From Gephyromycinifex aptenodytis (GTDB lineage Bacteria; Actinomycetota; Actinomycetes; Actinomycetales; Dermatophilaceae), in contig NZ_CP051155.1 in the NCBI RefSeq assembly GCF_012277275.1, positions 1,984,001 through 2,048,000 on the forward strand: a DNA stretch of 64,000 nt, given 5' to 3'. Under the pieces are notes generated by a model that searched no databases, was not told the origin of the DNA, and saw only the letters and a program-made list of their open reading frames with translations. The translations under genes were made by a program, and so were the position numbers. Shown here in pieces: positions 25,715 to 33,610 of the stretch (position 1 is the first letter of the stretch; each line of letters starts with the position of its first letter).

Positions 25715-25936
25715 TTGTCCCACACCCTCGTCGAGAACGCCCGCACCACGCAGGCGCAGCCGACCCTCACCACCTCCGGCGCGCAGGCCATCACGATGGC
25801 CGCCCTAGTCGTCGTGCTGACGGTCGTCGGGGCCGTGGCCTCCTCCTCCGTCATCATCTTGAGCGCGCTCGTGCCCCTGATGGGCACCCTCGTGGCCTAC
25901 TTCCTCTGGAGCGCCCGCGAGGTCAGCCGCGTCTGA
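25715..25936 (+). CDS. Small two-helix membrane protein of the inositol regulon
   Basis: 73 residues from a TTG start preceded by GAGAAGGA. A polar N terminus (about 1-22) is followed by two hydrophobic stretches, MAALVVVLTVVGAVASSSVI (about 26-45) and ILSALVPLMGTLVAYFLW (about 46-63), and a short charged end (SAREVSRV). It is convergent with the Gfo/Idh gene and carries its own inositol-type operator, so it is probably co-regulated with transport. I do not recognise the family. A longer reading from 25607 lacks a ribosome site. Confidence 0.65.
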   Translation: MSHTLVENARTTQAQPTLTTSGAQAITMAALVVVLTVVGAVASSSVIILSALVPLMGTLVAYFLWSAREVSRV

Positions 25937-25998
25937 AGCACCCCGCAGCACCGCAGTGGCCCGCCCCTCCTGGGACCGGGCCACTGCTGCGTCACCGC

Positions 25999-27249
25999 TC
26001 AGACGTCGTATGTCGTGCGCCCCGATACCGCCGGCACGGTCTCCCAGGCACGAGAGGCCGCCGCGCGAACCACGGCCTCGTCCACCTCGGCAGCCGACCA
26101 GGCGTCGGCGGCCGACGGGGCGATCTGCTCACCGGTCAGCACCGAGCGCATGAAGTCGCGGCCCTCAACCACCTTGAGGTCGTCGAAAGACATGTTCTGC
26201 CCGGGGCCGGGCTGGAAGCGGGCGTACTCGCCGTGATCCGGACCGGCCATCACGGTCGTGTAGCCGTGGGTGTCACCGCCGTCGCCGAGCAGGACCTGCA
26301 CCTTGGACTGATCCTCGAAGTTCCAGCGCACAGAGCCGTTGGTGCCGTACACCTCAACGACGTACTCGGCGCGCGGGCCGCGGGCCACGCGGCTCGCCTC
26401 CATCGTGCCGACCACGCCGGACTCGAAGCGCGCCAACATGCCGACGTAATCCTCGTTGCCGACGGGCCCGTGCTCGGTGGACACCTTGACCTTGGCGTGG
26501 CCGACGCCCTGCTCGAGTGGGATCGGACGGTCAACGATAAAGGTGTCGGTGAGAGCGGCAACCTCACAGACGCGGCCGACGAGGAACTGCGCAAGGTCAA
26601 TACCGTGCGACATCAGATCGCCGACGACGCCGGCTCCCGCGGTCTTCTTGTCATAACGCCAGGTCAGCGGACCCTCCGGGTCGCTCGCGTAGTCAGCGAT
26701 GAGCCAGACGCGCACGTTGGTGACCCGGCCGAGCCGACCATCGCGGATCAGCTGGCGGGCGAACTGCACGCCTGGGGCCTGGCGGTAGTTGAAACCGACG
26801 CCCGTCACCAGCCCGGCCTGCTCGGCCGCCTCGGCGATCTCGCGAGACTCCTCCGCCGAGACACCCATGGGCTTCTCGATCCAGAAGGGCTTGCCGGCCT
26901 TGACGGCCGCGAGCGCGATTTCTTTGTGCAGGAAGTTCGGCGCGCAGATCGACACCGCCTCGACCTGCGGATCAGCCAGGAGCTCGCGGTAGTCCGCGAA
27001 GGCACGCTCGAAGCCGAACTGCTCCAGAGCTGAGGCCCGAGCCCCCTCGACCGGGTCGGCCACCGCAACGAGACGGGGACGGACCCGCAGCTCGGGGTAG
27101 TAGTCGGGCAGAGCCTTGTAGGCCCGCGTGTGCAGGCGCCCCATCCAGCCGAAGCTGATGACGCCCACGCCCAGGTCACGCAACACGGGTGGGGCGGTGT
27201 TGTCGACGGCCGGGGTCTCCGGTCGTTCCTCGATGCTCGCCTCAGTCAT
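25999..27249 (-). CDS. Gfo/Idh/MocA family oxidoreductase, probable inositol-pathway dehydrogenase
   Basis: 416 residues from the ATG at 27249, preceded by AAAGGAG. The N-terminal Rossmann domain has GVISFGWMGRLHTRAY (about 29-44; a Gly-x-Gly variant in which the second Gly is replaced) and VAVADP (about 61-66). The EKP motif appears in WIEKPMGVSAEESREIAE (about 118-135). The C-terminal alpha/beta domain contains GDLMSHGIDLAQFLVG (about 208-223), with the catalytic-type Asp and His. It is longer than classical IolG (about 340). It may oxidise inositol, an isomer or a derivative; no shorter iolG is present in the window. Confidence 0.8.
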   Translation of the reverse strand: MTEASIEERPETPAVDNTAPPVLRDLGVGVISFGWMGRLHTRAYKALPDYYPELRVRPRLVAVADPVEGARASALEQFGFERAFADYRELLADPQVEAVSICAPNFLHKEIALAAVKAGKPFWIEKPMGVSAEESREIAEAAEQAGLVTGVGFNYRQAPGVQFARQLIRDGRLGRVTNVRVWLIADYASDPEGPLTWRYDKKTAGAGVVGDLMSHGIDLAQFLVGRVCEVAALTDTFIVDRPIPLEQGVGHAKVKVSTEHGPVGNEDYVGMLARFESGVVGTMEASRVARGPRAEYVVEVYGTNGSVRWNFEDQSKVQVLLGDGGDTHGYTTVMAGPDHGEYARFQPGPGQNMSFDDLKVVEGRDFMRSVLTGEQIAPSAADAWSAAEVDEAVVRAAASRAWETVPAVSGRTTYDV

Positions 27250-27302
27250 GAGTTCAGCTCCTTTTCGATGCGTTCGCGCATACGGACGCGGATGGCGTCC
27301 AT
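27246..27302 (-). CDS. 18-codon ORF overlapping the Gfo/Idh start
   Basis: ATG at 27302 opens MDAIRVRMRERIEKELNS and stops in an ATGA overlap with the dehydrogenase gene. It begins 3 bp after the stop of the upstream gene. Its charged, helical composition looks like a protein end. It could be a coupling peptide or the shifted tail of the upstream gene. Weak evidence. Confidence 0.25.
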   Translation of the reverse strand: MDAIRVRMRERIEKELNS

Positions 27303-27304
27303 GT

Positions 27305-27670
27305 CTACTGGATGACGTATTCGTCGCCGTCGGCGGCGCGGATCTGGCCGATCGGGCGGAAGGTGGTGCGCTCGGCGTCTTCCCGGGCTTCCCCCTGGGG
27401 CAGAGTGACCCAGCCGGCGCCGGTGATGCCGCGCGCGGGCATCGGCTTTCGGAGACGCACCTGCGCGGGCGGGAAGTAGCCGAAGGGGCCGGTCTGCAGG
27501 ATGGCGAGACCCGCTTCGGCCATCGCATCCAGTGCGCGCACCCTTGGGAACTGTTGGGGAGCCTCTGGAAACGCCACAGGGAACTGGTCGGGGCTTACGT
27601 CGACGGTGAGCCTGAAGCAGCGCGGGACGAGGTGGCGCGGCGCGTCCGCGCGGGCGGTGACCTCAGCCAT
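27305..27670 (-). CDS. Unrecognised 121-residue protein in inositol cluster
   Basis: The start is set at the ATG at 27670, which follows GGAGAGGA; an upstream codon adds 20 unlikely residues. The product begins MAEVTARADAPRHLVPRCF, has a proline-rich centre (QFPVAFPEAPQQFPRV) and ends in an acidic stretch (GDEYVIQ). No membrane segment. It has its own promoter and precedes the Gfo/Idh gene by 55 bp, so the two probably form an operon. No family recognised. Confidence 0.6.
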   Translation of the reverse strand: MAEVTARADAPRHLVPRCFRLTVDVSPDQFPVAFPEAPQQFPRVRALDAMAEAGLAILQTGPFGYFPPAQVRLRKPMPARGITGAGWVTLPQGEAREDAERTTFRPIGQIRAADGDEYVIQ

Positions 27671-27735
27671 GAGCTGTCCTCTCCGGGCAGACCCGGCCTC
27701 GTTGTGGACCAGATGCGTCAGCGCACCCACGCAAG

Positions 27736-27764
27736 ACGCTATCCAGGAGCAAATGTTCTGTCAA
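27736..27764 (-). promoter_or_regulatory. Promoter for the Gfo/Idh operon
   Basis: On the minus strand TTGACA (27759-27764), a 17-bp spacer and TAGCGT (27736-27741) make a good sigma-70-type promoter. The flanking aatagatcaatt differs from the 14-bp inositol operators. Confidence 0.5.
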
Positions 27765-27918
27765 TAGATCAATTGGCGCGTGACGGTGGTCTGACATGGG
27801 CCGACGCACGATTGCACCCTGCACTCACCTCAGGCGCTCGGGGCGGCTCTGGTGCTAGCAAGGTGCGCATGTGAGAATGTCAGAGCAAAGTCCTCCCTGC
27901 GTCCTCTGGAGCTGTTCA

Positions 27919-28785
27919 ATGAAGATCTCCACCGCCCCGTGCAACTGGAACAACGGGGACATCCCCGACTTCCGCCCCTACACGCCCTACGCCCAGATGA
28001 TGGACGAGATGGTCGAGGCGGGATACACCGCCACCGAGTGGGGGCCGGGCATGCCCGACGACCCTGCCGTCGTGCGCGACGAGACCGCCAAGCGGGGTCT
28101 GGAAATGGTCGGCGCATTCGTCCGCCTCGGCTACCGCGACCGTGACAAGTGGGACGAGGCTGATGCCGCCGCCCTCGCCGTCGCCGAGCGAGTCAAGGCC
28201 GCAGGCGGCTCGATCCTCGTCGCCGCCGAGCTCGGTGACGAACGCCGCGACGCCGAGGCCGGGCACGTCGACGAGGCCAACGGCCTGTCCGACGAGCAGT
28301 GGCGCAACCTGGCCGACGGCCTCTCCCACCTCGCCGACCTCCTGGAGCCCATGGGCATGCGGGTCGTGCTGCACAACCACGTCGGCACGTATGTCGAGAC
28401 GGCGGCTGAGACGCGGCGTTTCCTGGACGAGACCGACCCGGCCAAGGTCGGCTGGTGCCTGGACGTGGGTCACCTGAAGTACGGCGGCGGCGACGCGATG
28501 GACTTCCTGCCGACCTACGGCGACCGGGTGGAGCACGTCCACCTCAAAGACGTCGACCCCGAGGTGCTGCGCAAGGCCAAAGCGGAGCAGTGGAGCTTCG
28601 GCGACGCCCTGCGCGGAATCATCTTCCCCGAGCTTGGTGACGGCCTCGTCGACATCAAGGGCGTCGTGAGCTGGCTGCAGGAGCACGACTACAACGGGTG
28701 GGTTGTGCTCGAGCAGGACACAACCCACCGCGCCCCCAAGGACGCAGCGCGCATCAACCGGGAGTACGTCCAGTCCATTCTCTGA
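27919..28785 (+). CDS. IolE-like sugar phosphate isomerase/epimerase-family TIM barrel
   Basis: 288 residues from the ATG at 27919, preceded by GGAG. The start KISTAPCNWNNGDIPDF resembles inosose dehydratase IolE. The xylose-isomerase-like barrel shows GMRVVLHNHVGTYVET (about 151-166), VGWCLDVGHLKYGGGDAMDF (about 184-203) and VEHVHLKDVDPE (about 210-221), with metal-binding His, Asp and Glu residues. Late VVLEQDTT fits. Likely role: dehydration of scyllo-inosose. It is the only catabolic gene here on the plus strand, facing the dehydrogenase gene. A related epimerase is the alternative. Confidence 0.78.
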   Translation: MKISTAPCNWNNGDIPDFRPYTPYAQMMDEMVEAGYTATEWGPGMPDDPAVVRDETAKRGLEMVGAFVRLGYRDRDKWDEADAAALAVAERVKAAGGSILVAAELGDERRDAEAGHVDEANGLSDEQWRNLADGLSHLADLLEPMGMRVVLHNHVGTYVETAAETRRFLDETDPAKVGWCLDVGHLKYGGGDAMDFLPTYGDRVEHVHLKDVDPEVLRKAKAEQWSFGDALRGIIFPELGDGLVDIKGVVSWLQEHDYNGWVVLEQDTTHRAPKDAARINREYVQSIL

Positions 28786-28807
28786 GTACCGCCCGCATGG
28801 CCCTGTC

Positions 28808-28860
28808 GGGGGCCGCGACATCCGCCGCGTTTTGTTACGCAGGCTGAGGTCGCGGCCCCC
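28808..28860 (+). terminator. Hairpin after IolE-like gene
   Basis: gggggccgcgac (28808-28819) pairs exactly with gtcgcggccccc (28849-28860), 22 bp after the stop codon. Confidence 0.65.
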
Positions 28861-28891
28861 GTCTTGTGTGCTGCGGGCTGCCACGCACACG

Positions 28892-28937
28892 TCGACCGGC
28901 CTTCCTCACATCAGTGTGATGAAGGAAGGCCGGTCGA
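28892..28937. terminator. Bidirectional hairpin between IolE-like gene and mmsA
   Basis: A 15-bp perfect stem (28892-28906 with 28923-28937) encloses a smaller inverted repeat (tcaca/tgtga). It lies 26 bp after the mmsA stop on the minus strand. Confidence 0.7.
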
Positions 28938-28963
28938 TGCCGCTACGGCGCTGAGAGAAGAGG

Positions 28964-30463
28964 TCAGTCGTTCTGCGGGAAGCCGAGGTTCAGGCCACCG
29001 TGGGACGGGTCCAACCAACGCGACGTGACGGCCTTGGTCTTGGTGAAGAAGTGGATGCCCTCCATGCCGTGAGCGTGCGTGTCGCCGAACAGCGAGTTCT
29101 TCCACCCGCCGAAGGAGTAGTACGCCATCGGCGTCGGGATCGGCACGTTGATGCCGACCATGCCGACCTGCACCTCGTGCTGGAACCGGCGAGCCGCGCC
29201 ACCGTCGTTGGTGAAGATCGTCGTGCCGTTGCCGAACTCATTGGAGTTGATGAGTTCCAGGCCCTCGTCGTAGCTCTTGATCCGCACGACCGACAGGACC
29301 GGGCCGAAGATCTCGTCCGTGTAGATCGACATGTCCTTGGTGACCTTGTCGAACAGCGTCGGCAGCAGGAAGAAGCCCTCCTTGGTGCCACCCACCCAGT
29401 CGCCCTGGCGGCCGTCGACGACCAGCTCGGCGCCCGCGGCCTCACCTGCGTCGACATACCCGCGGACCTTGTCAAGGTGCGCCTTGGTGACCAGCGGACC
29501 CATGTCGATGCCCTCGCCCATGCCCTCACCGGTCTTCAACGTCGCCATGCGCTCGGTGATCTTGCCGATCAGCTCGTCGGCGATGGAGTCGACCGCGAGC
29601 AGCACCGAGATCGCCATGCAGCGCTCGCCAGCCGCACCGAAGCCCGCGTTGACGGCGGCGTCGGCGGCAAGGTCGAGGTCGGCGTCGGGCAACACCAGCA
29701 TGTGATTCTTCGCGCCACCCAGGGCCTGCACGCGCTTGCCGGCCGCGACGCCACGCTCGTAGACGTGGCGGGCGATCGGGGTCGACCCGACGAAGGAGAT
29801 CGACTTGACGGTTGGGTTGTCCAGGAGAGCGTTGACGGCCTCGGCGTCGCCGTGGACGACGTTCATGACACCGTCGGGCAGGCCTGCCTCGCGCCACAGG
29901 TCAGCAATTTCCATCGTGGCCGAGGGGTCCTTCTCGGACGGCTTGATGATGACGGCGTTGCCGGTGGCGATGGCGACCGGGACGAACCACAGCGGCACCA
30001 TGGCCGGGAAGTTGAACGGGCTGATCACACCGACGACGCCAAGCGGCTGCAGGATCGAGTAGGCGTCGATGTTGGTGGAGACGTTCTCGGAGTAGCCGCC
30101 CTTGAGGATGTGGCCGGCGCCGCACGCGAACTCCACGACCTCCAGGCCGCGGTTGATCTCGCCGATGGCGTCCGGGTAGGTCTTGCCGTGCTCGCGCACG
30201 ATGGTCTTGGCGATCTCGCCCTTGCGCTCCTCGAGCAGCTCGCGGAACTTGAACAGCACACGGGTGCGCTTGGCGATGGAGATTGCGCCCCAGGTCTTGG
30301 CGGCCTCCGCGGCCTTGGCGACGATCTCGTCGACGAGGTCCTTACTGGCTAGGTCCAGGGTGGCGATGACTTCCCCGGTCGCGGGGTTGAAGATCTCGGA
30401 GGTGCGCTCGGAGGTGCCCTCCCAGGAGGAGTGGCCGACGAGGTGGGTGATGTGAGCGGTCAC
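28964..30463 (-). CDS. mmsA: Methylmalonate-semialdehyde dehydrogenase (CoA-acylating)
   Basis: 499 residues from the GTG at 30463, which follows AAAGGA; the upstream extension is rejected. Aldehyde-dehydrogenase landmarks are FNFPAMVPLWFVPVAIATGNAVIIKPSEKDPS (about 147-178), FVGSTPIARHVY (about 230-241), the MMSDH-typical LGGAKNHMLVLPDAD (about 251-265) and the catalytic Cys in GERCMAISVLL (about 280-290). In inositol catabolism (IolA) it converts malonate semialdehyde to acetyl-CoA and CO2; it also serves valine breakdown. It is in line with iolB, 130 bp downstream. Confidence 0.92.
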   Translation of the reverse strand: MTAHITHLVGHSSWEGTSERTSEIFNPATGEVIATLDLASKDLVDEIVAKAAEAAKTWGAISIAKRTRVLFKFRELLEERKGEIAKTIVREHGKTYPDAIGEINRGLEVVEFACGAGHILKGGYSENVSTNIDAYSILQPLGVVGVISPFNFPAMVPLWFVPVAIATGNAVIIKPSEKDPSATMEIADLWREAGLPDGVMNVVHGDAEAVNALLDNPTVKSISFVGSTPIARHVYERGVAAGKRVQALGGAKNHMLVLPDADLDLAADAAVNAGFGAAGERCMAISVLLAVDSIADELIGKITERMATLKTGEGMGEGIDMGPLVTKAHLDKVRGYVDAGEAAGAELVVDGRQGDWVGGTKEGFFLLPTLFDKVTKDMSIYTDEIFGPVLSVVRIKSYDEGLELINSNEFGNGTTIFTNDGGAARRFQHEVQVGMVGINVPIPTPMAYYSFGGWKNSLFGDTHAHGMEGIHFFTKTKAVTSRWLDPSHGGLNLGFPQND

Positions 30464-30593
30464 GATGGTGTCCTTTGCGGTGGGTGACAGGTGAGACGAA
30501 GCAGGTGGGGCTGTGTAGGAAGGCGCGCCAGGACTGTGCCCGGCTACCGGCGGCCGCGACATCGGGCTGCGCAGGCAAGCCCGGCGATTGTCG

Positions 30594-31487
30594 CTACGGG
30601 CGGTAGGGCAGGCGGGGGTCGACGGGCTGGTCCTGCCAGGTGCTGCGCACCCAGGCGTGCGACGGGTCGTCGCAGATCAGCCAGGCACGGGTCTGGCCGG
30701 GGCCGGCCATCACGTTGAGGTAGTACATGTCGTAGCCGGTCGGCGCCATCGCCGGGCCGTGCCAGCCGTGGGGCACGAGCACGACATCGCCCGAGCGGAC
30801 CTCGGCGAGCACGTCGATCGGACGCTCGTCGGTGCCGTAGACGCGCTGGTAGCCGATGGGATCGGGCGCGTTCCCGTCCTTGGCGGGGCCGCCACCGGCC
30901 TCAGTCTGCATCTCGAAGTAGTAGATCTCCTCGAGGGCGGTCTCGACACCCTCGCGCTCCTCATCGTGCTTGTGCGGCGGGTAGGAAGACCAGTTGCCGG
31001 CCGGGGTGATGACCTCGCAGGCGATGATCGAGTCGGCATCCAATACCCCGGGGGTGCCGAAGTTCTGCACCTGGCGGCTGGCCTGTCCGGCGCCGCGCAT
31101 CTCGACGGGAACGTCGGCTTTGCGCAGGTGCTTCACCGGGAAGGGCTCCTTGGCGGGTGCCAGACACAATGCCACCCGGCCGCCCTCGGGGGCCTCGACG
31201 TCGAAGGCCGAGTCACGCCCGACATACAGCACGTCAGTCGGCCCGGAGAAGACGTCTGCCCGGCCCTGCAACTCGTAGCGCTCACCGTCGACCTCGACCA
31301 CGGCGCTCGGGCAGGCCAGAGGCACCACGATGTACTCCGACCCCTGGGTGTCGACGTGGCGACGCTCCCCACGGTCGAGGTCGGCGACCAGCAGACCCGT
31401 GTGCTCCCAGCCGGGGTCGCCCGGTTGGATGCGGACGTGATATTCGGCGTTCCCGCTGGTGGTGGCGGGTTTGAACCAGTCGCTCAT
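30594..31487 (-). CDS. iolB: 5-deoxy-glucuronate isomerase
   Basis: 297 residues, a bicupin. Metal-binding histidines are seen in YPPHKHDEE (about 168-176) and HGWHGP (about 241-246). The IolB signatures EEIYYFEM (about 186-193) and YDMYYLNVMAGP are present. It isomerises 5-deoxy-glucuronate to 5-dehydro-2-deoxygluconate. The ATG overlaps the stop of the upstream gene (ATGA) and follows GGAGGTAATCG. Confidence 0.93.
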   Translation of the reverse strand: MSDWFKPATTSGNAEYHVRIQPGDPGWEHTGLLVADLDRGERRHVDTQGSEYIVVPLACPSAVVEVDGERYELQGRADVFSGPTDVLYVGRDSAFDVEAPEGGRVALCLAPAKEPFPVKHLRKADVPVEMRGAGQASRQVQNFGTPGVLDADSIIACEVITPAGNWSSYPPHKHDEEREGVETALEEIYYFEMQTEAGGGPAKDGNAPDPIGYQRVYGTDERPIDVLAEVRSGDVVLVPHGWHGPAMAPTGYDMYYLNVMAGPGQTRAWLICDDPSHAWVRSTWQDQPVDPRLPYRP

Positions 31488-32410
31488 CGATTACCTCCGG
31501 TGGTAGCGCAGCGGGTAGTGCTGTCGCCGTGCACGAGCTGCGCGGCGACGTCGACGGCGGCGGCGACGTCCCCGTCAGGTGGGTAGAGCAGCGCTCGTCC
31601 GACGACGAGACCTGCAGCGGTCGGGCAGTCCAGGGCGGCGCCCCAGCGGTCGTAGGTCGCCTGGGGCTCGCCCTGAGGGTCACCGCCGAGCAACAGTGCG
31701 GGCATCGTCGAGGCGGCGAGCACGCGGGGCATGTCCTCGACGACGGGCAGCTTGAGCCAGGTGTGGGCACTGGTGGCGCCCAACCCGGCCGCGACGTGGA
31801 TCGACATGATGACCGAGTCGGGGTCGAGGTGGTTGACCACCGCGCCGCGCTCGTCGCGTCCGGTCCAGAACGGCTCGACCAGCGCCAGTAACCCCGCGTC
31901 GGCAAGCTCGCGGATGGCCTGGGCGCTCGCCTCCAGCGTGGGGGCGGTTCCGGGGTCGTCCAGGGCGATGCGGGTGAGCATCTTGCCTCCGTCGAGCCCG
32001 CGGCGGGCGATGTCCGCGGCGCGGTATGCGGTGAACCGGTCGTCCAGCTCGAAGGTCGCACCCTGTAGGCCGCCGCGGTTCATCGAGCCGATGACGACCT
32101 TGTCTTCCAGCAGCCCGAGCAGGAGCAGGTCCTCCAGGATGTCGGGGGTGCCCAGGACGCCGTCCACGCCGGGGCGGGACAGGACCGTGGCCAGCCGGGC
32201 GAGTGTGTCGGCGCGATTGGCCATCGCCATCCGGTCGTCACGGACCCCGATTGCACCGCGCGCCGGGTGATCGGCCGCCACCAGTAGGAGCCGTCCGTCT
32301 TCACCGACGAGGGGGCGGCGCCGACGAGCGGCCCACATCTGCGCGACGCGGCCGGGCTCACGCAGGCGCGTGCGGGTCAGCATGGGTAGGTCGATCGGCA
32401 TCAGGTCCAT
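31484..32410 (-). CDS. Cgl0159-like (beta/alpha)8 aldolase of inositol clusters
   Basis: 308 residues from the ATG at 32410, whose A is shared with the iolC stop (TGATG). Class I aldolase-like features: LLLVAADHPARGAIGV (about 39-54), GVLGTPDILEDLLLLGLL (about 76-93), VIGSMNRGGLQGATFELDD (about 97-115), DGGKMLTRI (about 130-138), SIHVAAGLGA (about 195-204), PALLLGGDP (about 228-236) and ALDCPTAAGLVVGRALLYPPDGDV near the end. Corynebacterium Cgl0159 lies in an iol cluster. It probably cleaves 2-deoxy-5-keto-gluconate-6-phosphate in place of IolJ. The reaction is inferred from context. Confidence 0.78.
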   Translation of the reverse strand: MDLMPIDLPMLTRTRLREPGRVAQMWAARRRRPLVGEDGRLLLVAADHPARGAIGVRDDRMAMANRADTLARLATVLSRPGVDGVLGTPDILEDLLLLGLLEDKVVIGSMNRGGLQGATFELDDRFTAYRAADIARRGLDGGKMLTRIALDDPGTAPTLEASAQAIRELADAGLLALVEPFWTGRDERGAVVNHLDPDSVIMSIHVAAGLGATSAHTWLKLPVVEDMPRVLAASTMPALLLGGDPQGEPQATYDRWGAALDCPTAAGLVVGRALLYPPDGDVAAAVDVAAQLVHGDSTTRCATTGGNR

Positions 32411-33375
32411 CAGCGCTCTCCTCGGCGCTCGGCGAGCAGGCGCTCGACCTCCTCTGTGGTGGGCATCGCGGTGGAGCATTCGAGGCGACCGACGACCAGG
32501 GCCCCGGCAGCGTTGGCGAAGCGGAGCATTGGTTCGAGGTCCCAGCCCTGCAGGAGTCCGTGGCAGAGGGCGCCACCGAAGGCGTCGCCTGCACCGAGGC
32601 CGTTGACGACGTCCATGAAGATCGGCGGGACCTCGACCCGCTCATCTGTGGTCTTGGCCAGGACCCCCTTGGGTCCCTGCTTGACCACGGCGAGCTCGGC
32701 GCCCCGCTCGAGCAAGGCATCGGCCGCGCGCTCGGGCTCGTTCTCCCCTACTGCGATTCGGCACTCCTCGCGGTTACCGACAGCGACGGTGCACTGACCC
32801 AACGCAGCCTCGACCTCGCGGGTCGCGGTGGCCTCGTCGCTCCAGAACATCGGTCGGTAGTCGAGGTCGAGGATCGTGTGCTCGCGCCGACCGCGTGCCT
32901 GCCAGGCGGCGTGGTGGGCGTCGCGGGAGTCCTCATGGGACAGGCCCGTGGCGGTGGCCCAGAAGATGCCCGCGTCGCGAATGTCGTCCAGCGGCATGTC
33001 CTCGGCCTGCAGGAGCAGGTCCGGGGCCTGGGGGTAGCGGTAGAAGTAGAGCGGGAAGTCATCCGGCGGAAACATCTCGCAGAAGGTCACCGGGGTCGGC
33101 AGCGAGCTCACGGAGTCCACGAAGCGGTCGTCGACGCCGAGGCGGACGAGCTCGCGGTGCACGAAGCGACCGAAGGGGTCCTCGCCGGTGCGGGTGATGA
33201 CGCTGGCGCGGCGGCCGTAGCGCGCGGCGGCGACGGCGACGTTGGTGGCGCTACCGCCGAGGAATTTGCCGAAGGTCTCGACGTCCTCCAGGCCCACGCC
33301 GATCTGATGGGGGTAGATGTCCACGCCCACCCGGCCGATGGTGATGACATCGAATCCGCCGGCTGCGTCAGTCAT
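32410..33375 (-). CDS. iolC: 5-dehydro-2-deoxygluconokinase
   Basis: 321 residues, PfkB family. The N-terminal ITIGRVGVDIYPHQIGVGLEDVETFGKFLGGSATNVAVAAARYG (about 11-54) is typical of IolC. The C-terminal catalytic anion-hole motif is GLGAGDAFGGALCHGLLQGW (about 262-281). It phosphorylates 2-deoxy-5-keto-gluconate. It is first in an iolC-aldolase-iolB operon with overlapping start and stop codons, under the operator at 33448-33461. Confidence 0.92.
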   Translation of the reverse strand: MTDAAGGFDVITIGRVGVDIYPHQIGVGLEDVETFGKFLGGSATNVAVAAARYGRRASVITRTGEDPFGRFVHRELVRLGVDDRFVDSVSSLPTPVTFCEMFPPDDFPLYFYRYPQAPDLLLQAEDMPLDDIRDAGIFWATATGLSHEDSRDAHHAAWQARGRREHTILDLDYRPMFWSDEATATREVEAALGQCTVAVGNREECRIAVGENEPERAADALLERGAELAVVKQGPKGVLAKTTDERVEVPPIFMDVVNGLGAGDAFGGALCHGLLQGWDLEPMLRFANAAGALVVGRLECSTAMPTTEEVERLLAERRGER

Positions 33376-33439
33376 GAGACCCCTCTGTGCGTCGTCACGA
33401 GTAGCTGAGAACCCCAGCCTGCCCCGGCCGACCCGACCC

Positions 33440-33470
33440 TGTCAACATTTGTTAGGACAAACAAACTTTA
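33440..33470 (-). promoter_or_regulatory. Inositol-regulon operator and promoter elements, iolC operon
   Basis: TTTGTTAGGACAAA (33448-33461) differs from the perfect palindromic form by one base per half-site. On the minus strand TAAAGT lies just upstream (33465-33470) and TTGACA just downstream (33440-33445). Confidence 0.65.
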
Positions 33471-33610
33471 TGTTGTTCGTGACACGCGCCCCCTGCCGAC
33501 CATGAAGGGGCCTACGCCCGCCACGCGTGCACATTCACGCAGGCAGCTGCAGCAGATGGGTTCGTGAACCCGCTTGTGGGACCGACGACACCCACCTCGG
33601 GCAAATGAGT

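Noticed and set aside
25657-27033. 458-codon plus-strand frame opposite the Gfo/Idh gene
   Set aside because: It is the complement of a clear oxidoreductase and has no family features, although it looks superficially protein-like.
29000-30352. 450-codon plus-strand frame opposite mmsA
   Set aside because: A shadow: the minus strand encodes an unmistakable aldehyde dehydrogenase.
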